Below, piece after piece: positions 1 through 8,769 of a stretch of DNA of 8,769 nucleotides. A program made the position numbers and the translations under genes. Numbering within the stretch: position 1 is the stretch's first letter; every line of letters begins with the position of its first letter. A model generated the notes under the pieces. It did no database searches and was not told where the DNA came from. It saw only the letters and a list, made by a program, of their open reading frames with translations. This stretch comes from Synergistaceae bacterium (GTDB taxonomy: Bacteria; Synergistota; Synergistia; Synergistales; Synergistaceae), in contig JAAZCN010000088.1 in assembly GCA_012513245.1 (NCBI GenBank), positions 1-8,769 of the forward strand, written 5' to 3'.

Positions 1-62
1 CCATGATTTTCCGCTAAGCATTTCATTAGGAAAGATTTATACAAGACAGAGAATATAACAGA

Positions 63-71
63 GGAAGTGAT
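63..71 (+). promoter_or_regulatory. Ribosome-binding site deciding the lysS start
   Basis: GGAAGTGAT differs at one base from GGAGGTGAT, the complement of the 16S rRNA 3' end. Its spacing fits GTG 76. Because it overlaps GTG 67, that codon is unlikely to be used. ATG 121 has no comparable purine-rich leader. Confidence 0.7.
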
Positions 72-75
72 TCAG

Positions 76-3626
<3,551 letters not shown>

Positions 3627-3646
3627 AGTAGTGCTCCCCGGGGCGT

Positions 3647-3651
3647 GGAGG
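3647..3651 (+). promoter_or_regulatory. Ribosome-binding site deciding the gatC start
   Basis: GGAGG ends 8 nt before ATG 3660. The frame is open from GTG 3645, but that codon overlaps this site and has only a C/G run (CCCCGGGG) before it. ATG 3660 is therefore taken as the gatC start. Confidence 0.75.
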
Positions 3652-3659
3652 GATCAGGG

Positions 3660-3989
3660 ATGACAGAAAAAATGGAAATGGACAAGGAACGGCTGTTAGA
3701 AGTACTGGGCTTTTCCTGTATAGGACTTCCGGAGGAAGAATACACTGACGTATTGGGCAGAGTAAATGCAGTCCTCAGAATGTGCGACGACATGCAGGAA
3801 CTCGACATTTCAAACGTAAGCCCCTTTGAATGGGATGTTAGAAAAGTTCCATCCAGAAGAGAAGACAAATCTGTAGTCTGGAAAGGCAGAGATCGCTTCC
3901 TCGATCAAGCTCCTGTAAAAGAGGGAGACTTTTTCCGCGTTCCAAGAATTATGGCCAAGAACGATGATGAAATGGAAGGGGAGGAATAG
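3660..3989 (+). CDS. gatC: Asp/Glu-tRNA amidotransferase subunit C (GatC)
   Basis: GatC is the small subunit of the GatCAB amidotransferase. It wraps around the GatA-GatB interface and stabilises the complex; it has no catalytic site of its own. The 109-residue protein shows the family outline: an N-terminal helix pair (about 6-45), a middle stretch with NVSPFEWDV, a REDKSVV segment, and near the end the DQAPVKEGDFFRVPRIM region, where the VPRI motif is the best family marker. The tail after it is very acidic (DDEMEGEE). The protein is slightly longer than many GatC proteins of about 95-100 residues. It starts 33 nt after ligA and ends 2 nt before gatA. Position directly before gatA and gatB supports the call. 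Confidence 0.96.
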   Translation: MTEKMEMDKERLLEVLGFSCIGLPEEEYTDVLGRVNAVLRMCDDMQELDISNVSPFEWDVRKVPSRREDKSVVWKGRDRFLDQAPVKEGDFFRVPRIMAKNDDEMEGEE

Positions 3990-3991
3990 AG

Positions 3992-5470
3992 ATGGAATTC
4001 CATAAACTATCCGCCCTCGAAATTGCTGTAGGAGTAAAAGAAAAGAGATGGACTGCCTCTGAGGTATTATCCGCTCATTTAGAGCGAATAAAGAAATTTG
4101 ACGGACGGATTAACGCTGTTGTGACTCTCTCAGAGGAAAGAGCCGAAAGAGATGCTAAACAGATTGACAAAATGGTGTCAGAGGGCAGAGATCCTGGACC
4201 TCTGGCCGGAGTGCCCTTTTTGGTTAAGGACAACTTTTGCACAGAAGGCATCAGGACAACATGCTGCAGCAAAATGCTTTCTGACTGGGTACCTGATTAT
4301 GACGCCACTGCGGTAAAGAAAATGAAAGAGGCAGGGGCTGTCCTTTTGGGAAAGACCAATATGGACGAGTTTGCCATGGGCAGCACTACAGAGAGTTCTA
4401 TCTTTGGGGCCACCCTCAATCCAAGGGATCTTAGCAGAGTCCCCGGAGGCAGTTCGGGTGGGAGTGCAGCTGCAGTAGCAGCAGGCTACTGTCCGATATC
4501 TCTTGGTAGCGACACAGGGGGTTCAGTTCGCCAGCCATCTGCATTTTGCGGTGTGCAGGGAATGAAACCCTCTTACGGTCAGATTAGCAGATATGGCATG
4601 ATAGCATACGCCTCTTCCCTCGACCAGGCAGGTCCAATAACAAGGAATATTAACGACATGGCGGCCGTGATTGATGTGCTTGCCGGGTCCGATGATAACG
4701 ATACGACATGTGACGCTTACAGTAGGCCCTCCTTCACTGCAGCGACTCATTCAGATATCAAAGGCAAGAAGATAGCCGTTTTGACAGGTTATGACGCTGA
4801 CAGCATCGACAGGCCTCTTCTAGAGGCCATAGAAAGAACTGCTGATCATTGCAGGTCTGAGGGCGCGGAGATCGTAGAGGTCAAACTGCCTGTAACTATC
4901 AAGCATGCTGCTTCATGCTATTACGTATTGGCTTTGAGCGACGCCAGCTCTAAATTGGCTTGCTACGATGGAATGCGTTACGGCCATCATGCAGATGGAA
5001 AAAGTCTATCCGAAATGTATAAAAAGAGCAGAAATCAAGGTTTTGGAAAAGAAGTCCGTAAAAGGATATTTATAGGTACATGTATTCTTTCCAAGGGTTG
5101 CTACGAAAACTACTATGTTCCTGCGACTAAGGTCAGACAAATGATAGCTGATGAGTATGCAGAGCTTTTCAAGAGGGTAGATGCTCTAATCTGTCCGATA
5201 TCACCGGCTTTGCCCTATAAGATTGGACTCGTAGAGGAAGATCCTGTGCGGATATATCTGGGCGATGCTTTTTCCACGACAGCAAACCTTGCAGGAATAC
5301 CGAGCATAAGCCTGAACGTCGGTTTTACTGAAGAAGGTCTTCCAACTAACGTACAGCTTATGGGACCACGCTTCAAAGATGCTGAGCTGATTGGACTTGC
5401 CTCTGTTATTGAAAAGAAAGTCGGTTCGCCACATATTGCCGATATTGAAAAGAAAGGAGGCTGCAGGTAA
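3992..5470 (+). CDS. gatA: Glutamyl/aspartyl-tRNA amidotransferase subunit A (GatA)
   Basis: GatA is the glutaminase subunit. It hydrolyses glutamine and sends the ammonia through a channel to GatB, which amidates the misacylated tRNA. The 492-residue protein is a full-length amidase-signature enzyme. The Ser-cisSer-Lys triad is visible: Lys79 in VPFLVKDNF, cis-Ser154 in PGGSSGGS, and the nucleophile Ser178 in GSDTGGSVRQP. These numbers agree with those I recall for the Staphylococcus aureus enzyme. The FCGVQGMKPSYG stretch that follows is also typical. The start is ATG 3992, with GGAGG ending 7 nt upstream inside the end of gatC. The stop codon overlaps the gatB start by one base (TAATG), which favours coupled translation and equal subunit amounts. 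Confidence 0.99.
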   Translation: MEFHKLSALEIAVGVKEKRWTASEVLSAHLERIKKFDGRINAVVTLSEERAERDAKQIDKMVSEGRDPGPLAGVPFLVKDNFCTEGIRTTCCSKMLSDWVPDYDATAVKKMKEAGAVLLGKTNMDEFAMGSTTESSIFGATLNPRDLSRVPGGSSGGSAAAVAAGYCPISLGSDTGGSVRQPSAFCGVQGMKPSYGQISRYGMIAYASSLDQAGPITRNINDMAAVIDVLAGSDDNDTTCDAYSRPSFTAATHSDIKGKKIAVLTGYDADSIDRPLLEAIERTADHCRSEGAEIVEVKLPVTIKHAASCYYVLALSDASSKLACYDGMRYGHHADGKSLSEMYKKSRNQGFGKEVRKRIFIGTCILSKGCYENYYVPATKVRQMIADEYAELFKRVDALICPISPALPYKIGLVEEDPVRIYLGDAFSTTANLAGIPSISLNVGFTEEGLPTNVQLMGPRFKDAELIGLASVIEKKVGSPHIADIEKKGGCR

Positions 5471-6927
5471 TGGAGAGAAAGCCTGTTGTAGGTCTAGAGA
5501 TACATCTCCAACTTAAAACCGAATCCAAGCTTTTCTGCAGCTGTTCCACGGATTATATTGGAGCAACTCCAAACACAAATGTCTGTCCAATTTGTCTTGC
5601 TGTGCCTGGAGCACTCCCTATCCTCAACGACCGCGCAGTAGAACTTGGGGTGAAGATAGGACTTGGTCTCCATTGTTCTATAAACGACAACACACGGTTT
5701 CACAGAAAGCATTACTTCTATGCAGATCTCCCTAAAGCGTACCAGATAACCCAATTTGAGTATCCGATAGCTGTGAAGGGTTATGTCGACATAGTTACCG
5801 GAGGAAAAGAGAAAAGGGTGCGGGTTCACCACCTCCATCTGGAAGAGGATGCGGGTAAGCTTGTTCACCCTACATCAGACGGACGACTTACCGGTGCTTC
5901 ATATTCCTTAGTTGATTATAACCGGGGCGGGATGCCTCTTTCAGAGATAGTTTCAGAGCCCGATATGAATTCGGCAGAAGAAGTTATAGCCTATATTACA
6001 CAGATTAGACAGTTGGCACGATATCTTGAAGTCTCCGACGGAGAGATGGAATCCGGTTCGCTTAGGGTTGATGTCAATGTTTCCCTTACAAAACCTGATG
6101 GAGGCCTTGGCACAAGAGTAGAGATCAAAAACGTCAACTCGCTCAAATCTATCGAGCGTGCTCTGGAATATGAGATAGTTCGTCAGAACAAAGTTCTTGA
6201 CGAAGGAGGGCATCTTGTCCAGGAGACGAGGCTATGGGATGACGTAGCAGGAGTTACAAGATCGATGAGAAGCAAAGAGGGAGAGAAGGACTACAGATAC
6301 TATGTAGAAATGGATATCGCCCCCATATCAGCCGACCTGGATTATGTCCAAAGAATCAGAGAGACCCTCCCTGAAATGCCTTGGGAAAAACGTGACAGGT
6401 TCATCAAAGCATATTCTCTTTCCATGGAAGAGAGCCTTCAGCTTACAGAACAAAGGGATACTGCGGACTATTTTGAAGCTTGTACAGCAGCAGGAGCCCC
6501 TCCTTCAAAATGTGCAAACTGGATGCGTATGGAGGTCCAGCGAATACTGCATGAAATGAACGTTCAGATAACTGATTTTCCTGTATCTCCGGTCGAGCTC
6601 GGAAAACTGATAATAAAAATAGAAAATAGAGAGCTATCAAATACTCAGGCTAAAGATGTTCTATCATTGATGGCTGAGAAGAAGGTTTCTTTAGGCTCTG
6701 CCATGAAGGAATGCGGAGCTGCGGGTGGGCGAATGACCGGAACTGCGCTTGAAGATGTAATAAGAAAAGTCTTTGATGATGAATCTGAGGCAGTAGAAAC
6801 AGTAAAGACCGGAAATGACAAAAAAGGTGCAAAAGTTAAATTTCTCCAGGGGCTTGTAATGAGAGAGACAAGAGGATCTGCTGACCCGGCAGAGGTGGCA
6901 TCTCTTCTAAATTCCATGCTTAAATAA
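5470..6927 (+). CDS. gatB: Aspartyl/glutamyl-tRNA amidotransferase subunit B (GatB)
   Basis: GatB binds the misacylated tRNA, activates the Glu or Asp side chain with ATP and completes amidation with ammonia from GatA. It has 485 residues, a usual length. The N-terminal cradle domain (about 1-290) holds VGLEIHLQL (7-15), the HYFYADLPKAYQ region (81-92), HLEEDAGK (123-130), the YNRGGMPLSEIVSEPD stretch (150-165) and EIKNVNS (218-224). A helical domain and a YqeY-like tail (about 335-485), ending ADPAEVASLLNSML, follow. Cys23, Cys25, Cys39 and Cys42 form a CxC...CxxC pattern that may bind zinc, as in some other GatB proteins. The block usually reading YRYFPEPDL is here YRYYVEMDI (275-283). The start is ATG 5470, with AAAGGAGG at 5453-5460. 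No terminator is evident after the stop. Confidence 0.98.
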   Translation: MERKPVVGLEIHLQLKTESKLFCSCSTDYIGATPNTNVCPICLAVPGALPILNDRAVELGVKIGLGLHCSINDNTRFHRKHYFYADLPKAYQITQFEYPIAVKGYVDIVTGGKEKRVRVHHLHLEEDAGKLVHPTSDGRLTGASYSLVDYNRGGMPLSEIVSEPDMNSAEEVIAYITQIRQLARYLEVSDGEMESGSLRVDVNVSLTKPDGGLGTRVEIKNVNSLKSIERALEYEIVRQNKVLDEGGHLVQETRLWDDVAGVTRSMRSKEGEKDYRYYVEMDIAPISADLDYVQRIRETLPEMPWEKRDRFIKAYSLSMEESLQLTEQRDTADYFEACTAAGAPPSKCANWMRMEVQRILHEMNVQITDFPVSPVELGKLIIKIENRELSNTQAKDVLSLMAEKKVSLGSAMKECGAAGGRMTGTALEDVIRKVFDDESEAVETVKTGNDKKGAKVKFLQGLVMRETRGSADPAEVASLLNSMLK

Positions 6928-6966
6928 ACAGTTAAAGTTATCTCCGTCTTTTTGTATAAGCGAAGA

Positions 6967-6996
6967 TTGACTAATAGGTGTTTCAAAGGTTATCAT
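6967..6996 (+). promoter_or_regulatory. Putative sigma-70-type promoter for the EF-G-like gene
   Basis: TTGACT at 6967-6972 matches the -35 consensus at 5 of 6 positions. TATCAT at 6991-6996 matches the -10 consensus at 5 of 6, and the spacer is 18 nt. The predicted transcript start is near 7003, giving a leader of about 70 nt before ATG 7075. It lies in the only substantial intergenic gap of the window. This is a motif match by eye only. Confidence 0.5.
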
Positions 6997-7004
6997 CATC
7001 AGGT

Positions 7005-7028
7005 TGTGACAAATTATGTAACGTCACA
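7005..7028 (+). promoter_or_regulatory. Inverted repeat TGTGAC-N12-GTCACA at the predicted transcript start
   Basis: TGTGAC (7005-7010) and GTCACA (7023-7028) are perfect inverted half-sites around an AT-rich 12-nt centre. The repeat covers roughly +2 to +25 of the predicted transcript. A repressor bound there could block initiation, or the RNA could fold into a 6-bp stem with a 12-nt loop. The half-sites resemble CRP/FNR-type TGTGA/TCACA, but the spacing is 14 nt between those pentamers, not the usual 6, so a CRP/FNR-type protein is not supported. The regulator is unknown. Confidence 0.4.
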
Positions 7029-7046
7029 CAGCCATAAAATAGTGTA

Positions 7047-7070
7047 TTCAGCTTCATCAGAAGGAGTGAA
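7047..7070 (+). promoter_or_regulatory. Possible hairpin masking the ribosome-binding site of the EF-G-like gene
   Basis: TTCA (7047-7050) can pair with TGAA (7067-7070). After a bulged G at 7051, CTTC (7052-7055) can pair with GGAG (7063-7066), with one G-U pair. This gives 8 pairs closing a 7-nt loop. The ribosome-binding site is AAGGAG at 7061-7066, 8 nt before ATG 7075, so its GGAG would be held in the stem. A shorter rival stem pairs CTTC with GAAG (7060-7063). Folding was done by eye and stability was not computed. Confidence 0.3.
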
Positions 7071-7074
7071 ATAA

Positions 7075-8769
7075 ATGGGGACACGTAAACCTGAGGACAT
7101 TCGCAGTATTGCTCTAATTTCACACGGAGGAGCAGGAAAAACATCACTTAATGAGGCATTTCTTTTCAATGCGGGCCTTATATCACGTATGGGCAGTATT
7201 GAAGACAAGAACACTGTCTCAGATTTTGATTCAGAGGAACAAAAGCGAGGAATTTCTATAAGCACTACTATTTCAACTATCCCATACAAAGATAAAACAA
7301 TCTATGTACTTGACACACCCGGTTTCGCCGATTTTGTCGGAGAACAGCGCTGTGCCATGAGGGTATCAGACGGAGCAGTCGTGCTTGTGAACGCCACTGC
7401 AGGTGTCGAAGTACAGACCCAGAGTGTCTGGGCTTTTGCCGAGACATTTGAAACTCCTGCAATTTTCTTTTTGAGCAAACTTGACCGTGAAAATGCTGAT
7501 TTTGAAAGTGTGGTCAAGGATATTCAGGAAAATATATCGGACAGGGCGTTGCCGCTTTATCTACCAATAGGAAAAGAGCTTGATTTTAAAGGATTAGTAA
7601 ACGTTCTGACCGGAAAATCATACATATATAAAGGCGATGGAAGTAAGGATTTTATAGAGGGCGACACCCCCGCAGATATGGTTGATGCGGTATCAGCTGC
7701 AAAAGGTACGCTTGTGGAAAGAGCAGTCGAATCAGATGACGAAATGATGATGCGCTACCTTGATGGAGAAGAGATCCCTCTTGAAGAGCTGCAGGCTGTA
7801 ATTAGGAAGGCAGTCTGTTCAAGGTCATTGTTTCTTATAATTCCAGGATCAGGAGTAGCTAACATTGGTGTAAATCAACTTATGGACATGGTCGTGAACT
7901 ATATGCCTTCACCCAAGGACATGCTTAATCGCGCGGCTTTAAAGGGCGATGAAGCGGTAAAGATTGTTCCGGATGAGAAGGGTCCCTTTCTTGGTTTTGT
8001 TTTTAAAGTAATGGTTGACCCTTATGTTGGAAAATTATCATTTGTTAAAGTTTTTTCGGGAAGCCTGAAAAGCGATCAGACAGTATTAAACGTTACAGAG
8101 GGTGAAGAGGAGAGGCTTAGCTCTTTCCGTTTCATGAAAGGCAAAGAAAGCGTCGAAGAAAAAGAGATAATACTTGGCGACATAGTCGCAATACCAAAGC
8201 TTGAGAGCACAACAGCGGGAGATACTCTTGGAATGAAGGGCGAGGTGCTCCAGTTCCGTCCGATACAGTTTCCAAAGCCTGTATACAGCGTAGCAGTCCT
8301 GCCGAAGAGCCGTGCTGACGAGGACAAACTTGGCACAGCCATCACAAAGACCCTAAAAGAGGATAGGACTCTTTCATTCGTAAAGAACCCCGAAACGAAC
8401 GATGCAGTACTCTCAGGAATGGGTGATATGCATCTGGATATTATGCTTTCAAAGATAAAAGAGCGCTATAAGGTCGAGCTTGAGACACGTACTCCCAAGG
8501 TGCCATACAGAGAGACAATAAAGAAAACTGCCCGTGCTCAGGGAAAACACAAGAAACAGTCCGGAGGCCGCGGTCAGTACGGTGATGTTTGGTTCGAGCT
8601 TGCACCCCTTGAGAAAAACGCCGGTATACAGTTTATTGACCGTGTAGTCGGTGGAGTTGTACCAAAAAACTACATACCCGCAGCTGAAAAAGGACTTAGG
8701 GAGTCGGCTCAGAAAGGCTATCTTGCCGGCTATCCTGCTACAGACTTCTCCTGCGCGATTTATGACGGA
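7075..8769 (+). CDS. EF-G-like translational GTPase (EF-G-2 type), 3' end outside the window
   Basis: This relative of elongation factor G is seen to residue 565; family members have about 650-700. In order: G domain with P-loop SHGGAGKTS (16-24), switch I RGISIST (58-64), G3 DTPGFADF (80-87) and G4 SKLD (134-137); G' insert including ELDFKGLVNVL; domain II from about 303 (GPFLGFVFKV); domain III with GMGDMHLDIM (near 450); domain IV from about 478, with KKQSGGRGQYGDVW (493-506). The end of domain IV and domain V are missing. The GTPase motifs differ from canonical EF-G: SHGGAGKT for AHIDAGKT, Ser61 for the switch I Thr, Phe84 for the catalytic His, and SKLD for NKMD. As I recall it, Thermus EF-G-2 has a similar GTPase core and the same VPYRETIKK stretch, so this is probably the secondary paralogue rather than FusA. 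Its cellular role is not settled. It starts at ATG 7075 with AAGGAG 8 nt upstream. Confidence 0.93.
   Translation, partial: MGTRKPEDIRSIALISHGGAGKTSLNEAFLFNAGLISRMGSIEDKNTVSDFDSEEQKRGISISTTISTIPYKDKTIYVLDTPGFADFVGEQRCAMRVSDGAVVLVNATAGVEVQTQSVWAFAETFETPAIFFLSKLDRENADFESVVKDIQENISDRALPLYLPIGKELDFKGLVNVLTGKSYIYKGDGSKDFIEGDTPADMVDAVSAAKGTLVERAVESDDEMMMRYLDGEEIPLEELQAVIRKAVCSRSLFLIIPGSGVANIGVNQLMDMVVNYMPSPKDMLNRAALKGDEAVKIVPDEKGPFLGFVFKVMVDPYVGKLSFVKVFSGSLKSDQTVLNVTEGEEERLSSFRFMKGKESVEEKEIILGDIVAIPKLESTTAGDTLGMKGEVLQFRPIQFPKPVYSVAVLPKSRADEDKLGTAITKTLKEDRTLSFVKNPETNDAVLSGMGDMHLDIMLSKIKERYKVELETRTPKVPYRETIKKTARAQGKHKKQSGGRGQYGDVWFELAPLEKNAGIQFIDRVVGGVVPKNYIPAAEKGLRESAQKGYLAGYPATDFSCAIYDG

Noticed and set aside
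1..60. End of an upstream gene or a promoter for lysS.
   Set aside because: The three forward frames close at 4-6, 15-17 and 56-58, so an upstream gene could end here, but the few codons match nothing I recognise. AT-rich pieces such as TTATAC have no good -35 partner at the right distance.
67..75. GTG 67 as the lysS start.
   Set aside because: It overlaps the GGAAGTGAT ribosome-binding site, which is correctly spaced for GTG 76.
3636..3643. CCCCGGGG between ligA and gatC as a terminator or hairpin.
   Set aside because: The palindrome has no loop and no T-run follows. A strong terminator here would also cut gatC off without any visible promoter after it.
5494..5868. A 124-codon open frame on the - strand within gatB.
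   Set aside because: It lies entirely opposite the conserved N-terminal domain of GatB and its translation resembles no family.
6934..6955. Terminator after gatB (AAAG ... CTTTTT).
   Set aside because: Only four pairs, three of them A-T, with a 10-nt loop. There is a short T-run, but the stem is too weak to call.
7004..7040. A second promoter with TTGTGA as -35 and TAAAAT as -10.
   Set aside because: The spacer would be 25 nt, well outside the working range, and the -35 match is only 4 of 6.

Overview
The window is a compact, one-strand run of bacterial housekeeping genes for translation and DNA maintenance. All six genes lie on the + strand: lysS (lysyl-tRNA synthetase), ligA (NAD+-dependent DNA ligase), gatC, gatA and gatB (the three subunits of the tRNA-dependent amidotransferase), and the first 565 codons of an EF-G-like translational GTPase that runs off the right edge. 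NAD+-dependent ligase, class II LysRS, GatCAB and Shine-Dalgarno-led starts make it bacterial. Mid-range base composition and the general look of the proteins suggest an anaerobe, perhaps of the Synergistota. That placement is an impression from protein appearance; no marker in the window fixes it.

Layout. Positions 1-75 are a short leader with no complete gene. lysS (76-1596), ligA (1602-3626), gatC (3660-3989), gatA (3992-5470) and gatB (5470-6927) follow with gaps of 5, 33, 2 and -1 nt, so they are probably one transcription unit. Ribosome-binding sites move two starts from the longest open frames: lysS to GTG 76 and gatC to ATG 3660. The only real gap is 6928-7074 (147 nt). It holds a good sigma-70-type promoter, a TGTGAC/GTCACA inverted repeat at the expected transcript start, and a possible hairpin over the ribosome-binding site of the last gene. 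The EF-G-like gene (7075 to the edge) therefore looks like a separately controlled unit.

How the genes work together. LysS charges tRNA-Lys. GatCAB converts Glu-tRNA(Gln), and in many bacteria Asp-tRNA(Asn), to the correctly amidated species. The EF-G-like factor acts on the ribosome. LigA seals nicks in replication and repair, and it sits beside gatCAB in several other bacterial lineages too.

I found no mobile element, CRISPR array, RNA gene or defence system, and no sign of a new multi-gene system. The points worth a second look are the control region before the EF-G-like gene, the non-canonical GTPase motifs of that protein, and a rewritten conserved motif in GatB.
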